A DNA stretch of 64,000 bases. It comes from Fistularia commersonii. Its lineage: Eukaryota > Chordata > Actinopteri > Syngnathiformes > Fistulariidae. The notes under the pieces were generated by a model. The model searched no databases, was not told where the DNA came from, and saw only the letters and a list, made by a program, of their open reading frames with translations. The stretch spans positions 16,211,001 to 16,275,000 of the forward strand of contig JBBMNZ010000015.1 of assembly GCA_037954325.1 (NCBI GenBank), given 5' to 3'. Positions 35,165 through 45,003 of the stretch are shown here, one piece after another. The position numbers and the translations under genes are program-made. Positions within the stretch are counted from its first letter, which is position 1. Each line of letters opens with the position of its first letter.

Positions 35165-35544
35165 TATCCCCTTAAAGACGGCATCCTTGTTTTAATGAAC
35201 AGCCACGTATCAGCACCTTCCAGCCGCCGCGAGCACACAAATCTGGCACCGGTAATGCTTTCGAATGTCGTTCGGCTGCCAGAGCCGGCAATTCGTCCTC
35301 CGGCCGGGAAGGGAGCCGCAGCCGGTCCCTGCAAAACACGACTCTCCCGGCTGGCAGATGGAAGGAATCGGCAGCGACGGCTGCGGCCGTCTCGGTCTGG
35401 ATGGGCACCGTTGCCTGCTCCGCGCCCTCGGCTGCAACATGATACATGACAGAAGATCTGGGGTTCGCGGTTGAGAAACTCAAACTCTCTTTTTTTTTTT
35501 TTTTTTTTTTGCTCTTCCTTCAACTGCATAGAGCCGGACAAAAA
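35165..35544. other. GC-rich gene-free stretch
   Basis: Several overlapping frames on both strands (up to 136 codons at 35131-35541) arise from GC-rich sequence next to a T(23) tract at 35489-35511. No domain is recognised, and the frame runs through the M3 element and the poly-T. Confidence 0.4.
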
Positions 35545-35835
35545 GCGTTTTAAAATAAGATAAAATAAATTTCATTGCATCCCATTGGGGAAGTATTTTT
35601 TGTCACAGCAGTGTAACAGTTACAATGTCAGAAAAAAAAAATGGAAAATAAATATGAATATAAATATAAATAGAGAGATAGAAGATGGCAAGACATCCAC
35701 GAATAAATCGACAGCTGGGAGAAAAACAACAACATCAGGGATAATAATGGACAACATAAAGGAACAGTAAGGGTGATAAACACAACCAGAATTAAACGTC
35801 AACATAAACAGTGACAATAACAACAATAATCATCA
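35545..35835 (-). mobile_element. LINE-like tail (family B), minus strand
   Basis: ATTTCATTGCATCCCATTGG near the left end is a diverged form of the family B terminus at 1018. AAGACATCCACGAATAAATC and GGGAGAAAAACAACAACATC follow without interruption, which shows the unsplit arrangement. Non-coding. Confidence 0.5.
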
Positions 35836-35837
35836 TA

Positions 35838-35995
35838 ATAATGAGATGAGATGAGAACAACTTTATTAATCCCGAAGGAAATTGTTGTGCCAGAGTTTCA
35901 AGTAAAAAAAAAAAGTAACAGTAATAGATAATAGTAGAAAGGAGGAAGAATAAGAAATATAATGAAATATGAATTGTCTTAACTGTTAGCAGTAA
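35838..35995 (-). mobile_element. LINE tail (family A), minus strand
   Basis: GAGATGAGATGAGAACAACT then TTATTAATCCCGAAGGAAAT and TGTTGTGCCAGAGTTTCAAG is the complement of the family A 3' end including its (ATCTC)n tail. It ends at about AATTGTCTTAACTG. It is directly adjacent to the family B tail at 35545-35835. Confidence 0.6.
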
Positions 35996-35999
35996 CTAT

Positions 36000-36188
36000 T
36001 TATAATAATTAATATATATATATATATATTATAATATATTATATTATAATATATATTAAGATATTAAATAATATAATAATCATAACTAATAATTAATTGT
36101 TATAGATGGTTCTTTAAATGTATTTAAATAATTCTTTACTTATGTAATAATTTATTAATTATAATAAATTTAATAATTTATTTTTGGG
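36000..36188. repeat. AT-rich low-complexity sequence
   Basis: TATATA and AATAATT words throughout; no coding potential. It leads directly into the palindrome at 36189. Confidence 0.7.
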
Positions 36189-36236
36189 GGAGGTTTTCTT
36201 TCAATAATTATGAATAATTATTGAAAGAAAACCTCC
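36189..36236. repeat. Perfect 23-bp inverted repeat with 2-nt spacer
   Basis: The left arm 36189-36211 (GGAGGTTTTCTTTCAATAAT then TAT) and the right arm 36214-36236 are exactly complementary around GA at 36212-36213. Flanking T-rich and A-rich bases extend it weakly. It can extrude as a cruciform or fold as a 48-nt hairpin. It sits between AT-rich DNA and a dispersed repeat, so it may be a junction artefact of a mobile element. Confidence 0.85.
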
Positions 36237-36425
36237 AAAAAAATATCCGCCGCATTCTGACCCTGGATCGACTCTACAAACAGCCCGAGGAGCAACTCCA
36301 GCGCTTTCAACCGGCGCCAGGGTCAGAGGCTCTGAGAAGCATTAATTCCCAACACACACATCATTGGATGCGGGGAGGAAACCGGGGCACCCGTTCCTCC
36401 CAAATCCACCGATATATGAGGAACG
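36237..36425 (+). repeat. Dispersed repeat fragment
   Basis: GCGGGGAGGAAACCGGGGCA and AGGAGCAACTCCAGCGC are degraded words of the common teleost repeat family also represented near 19.1 and 22.6 kb. Two words, CTGACCCTGG (about 36256) and CCAGGGTCAG (about 36317), form a small inverted pair. The short plus-strand frame here is repeat-derived. Confidence 0.35.
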
Positions 36426-37284
36426 TGTCAAGTCGGGTTTTCCTTTTTGGTACTTGATGCATCAGCTCATAGATTAAAGACTTATTCTTTAGCTCTTAAC
36501 TGTCACTTCTCAGGCTACAGTCGGAGCAACATGCAAATAGCACGTTTATCCCTGTTTTGAGGCTTTTATAAAATGCGGCAAGCAAGTTGGCAATGCAGAA
36601 AAACACTTACATCCGCCAGCTGGAAGCGACTGTCTGAACAATTTAGCTTTAATGAAGCGACACCGTCCTAAACTTCCATCTAAGATGCACCGCGGGCTTC
36701 GGAGTCCATTGTTTGTTTCCTAAAAAGAGAGCGACTGACATTTCTATTGATGGTCTCATTGATGGCCTTCTGAGAAAAGAAACAAACTGAATAATCCATC
36801 CACAATCGGATAGCTTTTTCTTTGATAGCTCGTCATGAATACACAAGAGGACTAGAGGTCTCTTGAAGCCTCAGAAATATCCCCGGCACGTGAATTTAAC
36901 GGCTTAATCTTCAGGTGTGTGTTTTTCTCATTTCTTTTCCCTTTGGATCCACCGTGGGAAGGAAAGAGGCACTTTTTCCAGCGCGCTCAAGCGGGAGGGG
37001 ATATCGGACAAAAAAGAAAAAAAAAAGCCAAAATAGACATTTCCTCTTGTGACAGTGAACTTTGCCCGTCATTTCCCTCCTCTTGGAGAACTTTTGTTTG
37101 TTGTCGACGAGCCCACGCCCGCAAATTCTTGTTCTCGCGAGCTTGGTTGAAGAGCAGGATGGAAACGCAGAACGGGGAGAGCAGCCGTTTGTGACGTGAT
37201 GAAGTGTGTGTGTGCCCTGTTTTCATGAGCCGTTTTCGGAGCCAAACAGCCGCTCCGGGCGAGTTCATCTTTTCTTTTTTGGTA
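36426..37284. other. Gene-free stretch
   Basis: No recognised exon. The minus-strand frame at 36987-37358 and the plus-strand frame at 36919-37194 are chance frames without domains. Confidence 0.4.
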
Positions 37285-37568
37285 CTGTATTTTTTCGGAC
37301 TATAAGTCGCAGTTTTTTTCATAGTTTGGCTGGGGGTGCGACTTATACTCTGGAGCAACTTATGTGTGAAATTATTGATGTGTGTGTATCTTTAATATAT
37401 CTTCGATCATCACACACACACGCCAACCAATCAAAATTCAGCGGTGGCGGGTCATGGCGGAAGTGCGTTGTGAAAAAAGAAGCTACCAGTGACTTCTGTG
37501 CCTATGAAAATTGATCATTTCAACATTTGCGCTAACTTATAAAAACATCTGAGAAGAGCTGAACAAAA

Positions 37569-37745
37569 ATGGCACCGAAAAGAAAATCATATTCTGCAGG
37601 TTACAAGCCGGAAGTAGTGAAATATGCAGCCGAAAATGGCAATCGAGCAGCAGAAAGAAAGGTTGTAGTTAGTAAGAAACTTGTAAAGGACTGGCGAAAA
37701 GCGGAGGTTACTCTTACTGAAATGAAGAAAAACTACAAAAGCTAA
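37569..37745 (+). pseudogene. Pogo-like transposase N-terminus (58 aa)
   Basis: An open frame starting MAPKRKSYSAGYKPEVVKYA and continuing AENGNRAAERK, with DWRKAEVTL near the end before a TAA stop. This is the Brinker/CENPB-type DNA-binding region of fish pogo-like transposases, with the usual basic start, a Y-AG-K--VVKYA-E-GNRAAER helix and a RDWRK recognition helix. Relative to the family, a few residues are missing between the helices (VVVSKKLVKDWRK). If transcribed it could make a small DNA-binding peptide; there is no evidence that it is. Confidence 0.7.
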
Positions 37746-37860
37746 TGGCGGGCTAAAAGCTAGCTGGCCGCGGCTAGAGGAACGAGTTCACACACGGGTG
37801 CTTGAACCAAGGAGATACCAAGGAGATGAATAGAAATGAGTTTGCGGGAGGACCTTCCTG

Positions 37861-38088
37861 GTGTTACCGCTTCCTGCAACGCCATCGCCTCTCTATCAGA
37901 GCAAGGACGCCGTCCTGTCGGGATCCGGAAAGGCTGGAATAATTGGAACTGCAAGTGACGATGACTCTGACGTAAGCGACGTACCGGTAGATGAGGAAAC
38001 GGCGCGTTGTCTACCTTCGGAGTTGGCAGAGTTATTCAGAAGTGACACAGAAGAAGAAGATTTCGTTGGATTTAGCGATCAAGAGTGA
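37861..38088 (+). pseudogene. Pogo-like transposase C-terminal tail
   Basis: The frame closes with an acidic segment (DDDSDVSDVPVDEETARCLP, then SELAELFRSDTEEEDFVGF and a TGA stop). This matches the acidic C-terminus of the pogo-like transposases whose N-terminus lies at 37569, where ...LF-SDTEEE-F-GF is usual. The residues before about 37950 are not recognisable. The DDE core that should lie between the two fragments is deleted. Confidence 0.6.
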
Positions 38089-38389
38089 CGCAGATTGTTT
38101 GGTTGTAGCATGTGCTATATGCTATAGTTATTTGAATGACTCTTACCGTAATATGTTACGTTAGCCTAGCCTAGCAGGCACGTTCTCAGTTCGTTGTTTC
38201 TGCGTCATATAGGCTTTACCTGTTGTTCTCTATTCTATTTTCATTTTAAATTGCCTTTCAAGATGAAAATGCGAAGAAAATGCGACCTATACTCCAGTGC
38301 GACTTCTATATGTTTTTTCCGTTCTTTATTTTGCATTTTTGGCTGGTGCGACTTATAATCCAGAGCGACGTATAGTCTGAAAAATATGG

Positions 38390-38513
38390 TACTTTGTTGA
38401 CGGAAGGGCTGGAGGGCCACGGCCTCCTTCCCTGCAAGAGGCTGAATGGACACTTTTGCACAAACAGGAAGTCGTTTTCTTGTCCAAATCTTCTCGTCTT
38501 GGCAACGGACTCC
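38390..38513. other. Short unique spacer
   Basis: Sequence between the pogo-like element and the hairpin; nothing recognised. Confidence 0.4.
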
Positions 38514-38595
38514 AATTTCTTCCCTCGATCCGAGAGGCTTCTTGATTTCTAACGGAGAAAGAATTGAAGAAGCCTCTCGGATGAGCGAAGAAATT
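38514..38595. repeat. 82-nt hairpin with long complementary arms
   Basis: The arms are about 38514-38550 and 38560-38595. The core ATCCGAGAGGCTTCTT (left) and AAGAAGCCTCTCGGAT (right) is perfectly complementary over 16 bp. Outside it, AATTTCTTC and GAAGAAATT also pair, with two mismatches between the blocks. Inside, pairing continues weakly towards a loop of about 10 nt. Its size and shape resemble a miRNA precursor or a very small foldback element. I know no matching mature miRNA. Confidence 0.65.
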
Positions 38596-41300
38596 CAAGT
38601 CCAGTCGCCGCGCTAAGAAGATCTCGACGAGAAGCCGTTTTGCAGATTTGAAAGCGTTTTCACGATTTCAACATGTACGTGCAAGCTTGTGGAAACAGAG
38701 AGACGGCTCCACGAACGTTCGCACAACGCTCGGATAATTTAATAACGATTTTAGCTGAATCGGAGCTGGAGGAATTAGGGAGAGTGCGAAAAAGTGTGCC
38801 AAGAATTAGAGCCTTTTGAGTCACTTAGCTGTGTTTTGTTTGTCCTGGCGTTAGATTGATTGCTTTCACCGCCCCTCGGGTGAAATGTCTCACGTCCCGG
38901 CTATTCCGATGGTTCCACTGAGACGGTTTGTTTTGGAAAGCGTTATCACGGTGTGAAATATGAGTTCTGTCACCGTAGCTGTGCTGCGGTTCAGCACATT
39001 GGAAGCGCAGCACAATGTAAGTACACTTGTTTTCCGGCCGATTTCTCATTTACGGCAACCGGTCCCGACTTATTCAGCGCTTCCACGCCTCGCCGTTTTC
39101 AAAGCGCCTCGCCGGCGCTAACCAGGCCCTCGGGACCGACATGGTGTCTGCAGATATACAGTGTGTGTGCGTAGTGATTTAAAGAAATGATGTTTAGTCA
39201 CTTTTCACCGAAGCCGTCATTCGGATAAATCTCGGGTAAACAACTCGTCATTTTTCTTGTTTGAGGAATTTTGAGCTCCACCCGACAACATGAGATGTAA
39301 TGAGAGTTTCCTTTGTTTTGGAAAGAAGGCAGGCGTTTCTAGGATATTTGCAAAATCTGTCCCTCACGCCAAAGTCGCCTCGACGGAGAAAGAGCTGCAC
39401 GAGCGAATCTAATTGCCGGACAAAAGTGACCGTCTCCAGCCTCGCCAGCTCCGAGGGGACAAGAATTCCTCAACGCTGCACATCAGCAGCCGTTCCGTAA
39501 TTGGGATGACCTGTTTTTGTCAGATGAGCCACAACAACCCCCACCTCTTATATTGACAACAACAAAAAAGTCTGTCAGCACTTGGGGAAGTGTTTTGAGA
39601 TAAATTATGGAAAATCTTGACTCTGGAGGAGAAAGAGGTCTGATCTAAGGAGAAAACAATACGATGTGGCGTTGTGATGTTTCTCTCATTAGAGTTCATC
39701 TCTGCTTCAGGAGAGTCACCGCTCATCATCGTGTCCATGCCTTGTTTTCTCCTTTCGAACAATTCTTTTTAAAGCGTGAAATCAAAGTTGGGAACCCCGC
39801 TGTTGCACGGCTTCGTTATTTTCAGGGAAAACCAAACTGTGAGGATGTCGCGCCCGAACGGCGGACGTCTTTTCTCGGCGCCGTCCGACACCCGGTTGTT
39901 TTCGCCGATCTTATAATCGGCTCGCCACTCGAAGTTGTCGGACAGCCGACGCGCTGCCCCGCACCCTCGACCCGGCGCCGTATCGGCCTTTCCGTCAAAA
40001 CAAGATGAATGCCTTTGCTTCGCGGCGCCGCGGAGCCCTTATCTTCGATTCCAAGCATCTACGCTCCTCTCTCCTTCCTCGTCTTGTTCAAGGGTGCGCA
40101 AGACCGGGGTCTTAATCGTGGGGGTGGGGGTGGGGGGGAACCCACCGGATGAAACAGAGTCACATCTTAAAAGATGTGAACAACTTAATAGAAGCGCTTG
40201 GTGTGAGACATAAATCCTAATAGGAGGAAACTGTCAGAATCTGAAGCTCCTTTGGGAAATTAAGTGGAAAAAAAAAGCCCATCAAGGTGGTTAGAGGCTC
40301 TTTATGGAGGAGAACATGTGTCTTAACAGTATGCTCACCCAAGAACAAGACAGGTGTGTTTGTCTCACACACACACACACACACTCACGTGCACTGAGCT
40401 AACAACCCAAACATCAACATCTGCCAGTTCTGAGAGAGGGGAGGAGGCCCGTGCACAGGCTGTGCACTGCAGCATGGGAACACCAAATGGCGTCATTACA
40501 GACTTTGTCCCCTTTCTCCCTCGAAAATCCAGGCCATCGGTGTTCCGGCAAAGGTTTACGTCGGCGATTCGCCGTTTCTCGCCGTGAACTCGCCTTCGTG
40601 GAAGAAACGCCACACCGGTAGATGATTATAAGAGCTCTCGGTTCACGAGCTGCAGCCGCACGGCTGCTCTTACACTCCGCACAATCCCATTTACACCAGT
40701 TACACTTAACCGCACGTCGACTTCCACCGTGACACCACATCTCTTTAATGGGATCCGTCCCTCTCACACACACACACACACACTTTCTTTATCCGCCTTG
40801 ACACGACAGAGGCACAACACACCTTAATGCTGCCCATCTTTTGATTAAACAAACACACACTTATCTTGTCATAGGGGAATCAGGGGGATGAAGGAATATA
40901 AAATTTCCCTGATTCACAAGGTTGTCATGAGCAGGATGTGTCACCTGTCATGTCGCACAAGACAAATAGATACCGGTCTATGTATGTTTATGTGTGTGTT
41001 TGTGTGTTTCAGGGTGTTAGAGTAAGTGGCATCTATTATGAGAATGCATCGTATCGACGACAGCTCCCTGTCAGGGTTCAACAAGAGTGTGTGTGTGTGT
41101 GTGTTGTGTGCTTTCAGTTGGTTTTAAGGTGAACGCTGTCAAAGAATACCGTGATACAAAAATAGGTGAAAATGCTTTTTGGAATCGCTGATTTTAAACT
41201 AAAACCCCCCTGGATGTCGCTGAGATGAAATCGTCTGCTTGTCAACCCCCAAAAGCTTTCACTCACAACCTTCAGCTCTCGATTTGCAAGTCGACAAAAA
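38596..41300. other. Gene-free stretch
   Basis: No exon is recognised. (CA)n runs lie at about 40365-40383 and 40767-40783, and a (GT)n run at 41085-41106. GC-rich patches at 39.8-40.1 and 40.4-40.7 kb give overlapping frames of up to 121 codons on both strands without domains. Confidence 0.4.
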
Positions 41301-41309
41301 GGCGTGCAA

Positions 41310-41870
41310 GTCTGCAGGACGTCCAGGTTTACTAGTTTTGTCTTACAAGAACCCGCACTAGTTTGCCGTAGGACATCCTCTGCCTGGCCGGGCCTTAATG
41401 TGGTTTTCGATCAATCGATAAAAGCGAAAAATAAACCAAAAAAATGAAGAAATAAACAATAAAATAAATAAAATAAAATAGAAATAAATAAACCAAAATT
41501 CCAGAAAACACAGTCTGTTTTTTTTTGTTTTTTTTCCCTTTTGAATATTCTTCTTTTTTTTTTTTTTTTTTTTTACCTCTGTGTCATGTTTCACCCTTAT
41601 TTTCGCTCCCTATTTTCTCCATGGCGCTGTTGTGCATTTGTTCTCCGTGTTGTTTTTGCCAAAACTGGTTGATCGGACGCCTGTGACTGCATTCCTTCAC
41701 CATCTAAGAGAGAGAGCTACATTTTTATAGTTTTTTTTTGTTTTGTTTTGTTTTTTTACAGCTCATTTGTCACAATAATAGGAAATTGGTTTGTTTGAGT
41801 TTCTGCAGGATGTCCAGATTTACAAATTTTGCCTCACAATGACCCACACTTGTAAGCCCCTTGCACCAGG
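41310..41870 (+). repeat. Local duplication, copy 1 (with short flanking repeats)
   Basis: The segment from about 41398 to 41790 shares the ordered words AATAAACCAAAATTCCAGA, GTGTCATGTTTCACC, TATTTTCTC...GTTGTTT-TGCC-AAACTGGTT, GACGCC and TTTTTTTACAGC...ACTTGTCAC with 44608-45003. In addition TCTGCAGGACGTCCAGGTTT at about 41310 recurs as TCTGCAGGATGTCCAGATTT at about 41801. No protein is encoded; the minus-strand frame across the T runs is spurious. Confidence 0.65.
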
Positions 41871-44122
41871 CAGTTGCTGCAAAACGTGCATTTCTTGTTT
41901 TTTGTTTTCCTGATTTTTTTCCTTTTTATTTGACAGCGAGACACCTGCAGCACAGAAAACACACAGGAGCGCGTCTCGTCATGTGTCGCGATGGAATGCG
42001 AGGGAGTCCCCCGTTCTGCTCCCGCCGCTGCGATTCCTTGAGGTTTTTCTGCCCCTGAATTCCTCGTATCTTACAAATCGCAAGGGCGCACTCTGAGAGG
42101 GATCTCTTGGAGGATTTGCGCGGGCCGAGATTAATGAGTGTGCCAAACGCAGCTTGAGAGGAAACCTGCAGGAGGGTCGTCCGTAACAATAACGGCTATT
42201 GTTTGGTTCATTTGTAACCCTAATGTTGTCGTTGCACCGCGAGGACCTATATTGTGAACAAATTCGGAAACAAACGTCACCATCCATTCTTTTACCCTCA
42301 CAGTTTATTGCCTCGCGCAAACAGTTCGTGCGTATTGTTTCTCGGGGAGTTGCGTTTTTGAAAAGGAAAGGATAAAAAAAAAACGTATGACTTTATTTCC
42401 CGCGGCAGTCGCCGTGATGTGTTTTCTTGACAAAACGCATTTTGAGCGGCCGCGCTGGCGTGGCACTCCTGGGAAATGATGCCGTAATGTTTGACCCCTG
42501 TTGCTCCTCACTTTGGCGGCGTGTAAACAATGACTTAAAGAATACTCGACAGCGAGTCGTGCGTTGAAAGTCCCGCGGTGCGAACATGCGCATCCCGCCG
42601 CCTCCTCTTTTGAATAAACGCCGGAAACGTCGCTTATGCATGTGTTCGTCCCCGATCGGTCCAGATGTCGGGTATAAACGCCGGGCTTGAGCGTGACTCC
42701 AGAATGGATTTGTGTTTAACCCCGGCAACCAAGACAAACAGGCTAAATCAGGAACGGAGCTCCATCGCGGCTCTATCAGGAGGCCCAGCTTTTTCCTCCC
42801 TGCCGTCATGCACACAATGAAGAGGAAGCGTGCATGTTTGTGTGCACAAGCGTGTGCGCCTGCATTTGATTTTTCGCTTTCGGCGACACGGCGGACTTTT
42901 TTGCCTCTTAGCTTTTCAAAAGACTCACCGGGCGTCTTTTTGCAAAAACCAGACGCTTCCTGTTCAGCCTGCGCTGAGGATCTTTTTGTAGTTTTAACAC
43001 CAGATTGAATCGGAGCCGCCATTGTTTCTGTCACCGGATGAGACGGATCGCGTCGAACGGAGCGGGACGGCGTCGCTATCTTCGCTACGTGTTTAATTAG
43101 AGGCGGTGAATTCTCCTCTCCGGCAGTTCCCATGATGTCTCGATCAGATGGAAACTCGCTCAGATTAACCAAAGCTGCGTCTCTGCCCGGTCCGGAGCCT
43201 CAGCTGCTATCGGAAAAACCTGCGCCGGCCGTCGCATCGGCACATGAGCACCGCGGCAGAAGCATATGAGAGCAGAGATATGAAAGCAGGAATCCTTTTA
43301 TCCTCGCAGTGATGATGATGGCAGGAGCTGCAAAGAGCACGTTTCCCTGGAATAATGAGCATGTTTGTCGCCGAAAACGTGATTTATGACGACACGGCCG
43401 GTGCAAGGGCACGCGTGTAAACATCGTAGCTTTTTATATTTTAAGACCATCACGCTCCCGTGTCAATCCGCCCGATAAAACGACAAACCCCTCGGTCCAA
43501 AATGCCGGGGAAGCCTCCCCCCTTTTTTATTCAGCTCTAAATGTGCTCGAGAAGATAATGCGTACGTGATAATGAGGGGAAAAAATTTGATAATTAGCTG
43601 TGTATTGTGCATGTAAAGCAGTGCCCATTCACTGCGACCCCATGTTGTTGTTGTGTGTCGGTGAATGCGCTTCTAAAAGCCAAGTAGACGGCGCACAATG
43701 AGCGAGGACAGAGGGACGTGGACGGCGTGTTATTTTGCACCCCGCGTCCGAAGAGACGGCGAAGAAGTCGGCGTGCGTTCGCATCGCATCTGGAGAGGGA
43801 GATACCGAAAAGCCCATCGGCGGAGACCCGAAGTAGCCGAAAAAAGGTCTATAAATACGCACGCGCAGATCCGCACAGCTACAAACGCACAACAATGACC
43901 CCGACCGCCTCACGCTATCGCTGTGCTGCCAATTAAGCAGACGCTTCCCTCTCCTTCCCCCCCCCGACGAGTGGCCGGTGCTCTCACATCTCGAAAACAG
44001 AGACGACACATTCCTCTGTCTAGGACTCCCACTTTAATTATACTGGAAGGAAGGGCAATCACACAGTTATCAGATGATGAGCTCTGCCTCGCGCTTTCAC
44101 CCTCTGTTGTCAGCTAGAGCGG

Positions 44123-44127
<5 letters not shown>
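41871..44127. other. Gene-free stretch with the longest open frame of the window
   Basis: Contains a 259-codon minus-strand frame (43172 down to 42393) in CpG-rich DNA. It shows no recognised domain, and a consensus-like donor (CCCG|GTGAGT) occurs inside it at about 42932. I do not call it a gene; see the findings. Other frames on both strands are shorter and unrecognised. Confidence 0.35.

Positions 44128-44161
<34 letters not shown>
44128..44161. repeat. (TG)n microsatellite
   Basis: Uninterrupted TG dinucleotide run of about 34 bp. Confidence 0.95.
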
Positions 44162-44162
<1 letters not shown>

Positions 44163-44607
44163 GTCTTGTACATTTTTCTTCGTGCAATACTAACATTTGA
44201 AAGAAAGGTCTAAAGTCAGCACGCCTTGTCAATCGATTTAGACGAGCGCCGACCGGTCGCCAGGCCCTCCAAATGATTACGCATTTTCCCTTTTCGGCTT
44301 TATGCAAAAAAAAACCTTGATGGGGGAAAAAAAAAACAATGTTGTTTCATTCCCGTAACATTTTTTTTTTTTCAATCATTTTTTGCAGGTCTGTCCGACA
44401 TCAAACTGCAGTTTAAAACAACCCCTCCTCCCCGGGCTTTATGATCGCATCTAAATTTAGTCGGTAAAAATCCGAATATTTTTATCGTGTAATCCGCCGA
44501 CATTTAATCAATGAAAGTCTGCATTGATGCTTTTTGGTGAATGTCGTGTTTTGCCACACGATGAGCTGGACAGCTGGCTTTTTTGGACGTGAAACCTTTC
44601 TGCGGTT

Positions 44608-45003
44608 TCAATTCAATTGATTAAAAATGACCCAAAAAATTAAAACTAAATAATAAAATTAATAAAATAAAATAAAATACATATAAATAAACCAAAATTC
44701 CAGAGGAAAACGAAAAGTCTGTCCTTTCTTGTTCCTTATAAATCTTCCTCCTCTTTTTTTTTTTTTTTTATCACACCATACTGTTCCTCCGTGTCATGTT
44801 TCACCTCTATCGCCCCTATTTTCTCGTGTTGTTTATGCCGAAACTGGTTCGCGTTCAGACGCCCATTTCTTCGCCATTTAAAACCGAGAGCGGCATTTAT
44901 AAAGCAGAAGTTTCCTTTTTATTTTTTTTATTTTTTTTACAGCCTACTTGTCACCACAAAATTAGGAAATGTGTTCGTCATGTTGAAACTGCTGGATGAA
45001 AAT
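44608..45003 (+). repeat. Local duplication, copy 2
   Basis: Second copy of the segment at 41398-41790, in the same orientation and about 3.2 kb away, diverged by substitutions and indels in the homopolymers. AATAAACCAAAATTCCAGAG, CCGTGTCATGTTTCACCTCT and GCCGAAACTGGTTCGCG can be aligned directly. Non-coding in both copies. Confidence 0.65.

Larger units (their letters stand above)
37285..38389 (+). mobile_element. Internally deleted pogo-like transposon (family P1)
   Basis: The terminus CTGTATTTTTTCGGACTATA then AGTCGC on the left is inverted at the right end (GCGACGTATAGTCTGAAAAA then TATGG). The element is flanked by TA on each side (37283-37284 and 38390-38391), the target duplication of the Tc1/mariner/pogo superfamily. 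A second pair of subterminal GCGACTTATA-type words lies inside each end. It keeps the start and the end of a transposase gene but lacks the DDE catalytic core, so it is non-autonomous. Confidence 0.85.

Noticed and set aside
35131..35541. 136-codon minus-strand frame, and shadows on the plus strand
   Set aside because: Runs through the M3 foldback element and a poly-T tract; GC-rich chance frame.
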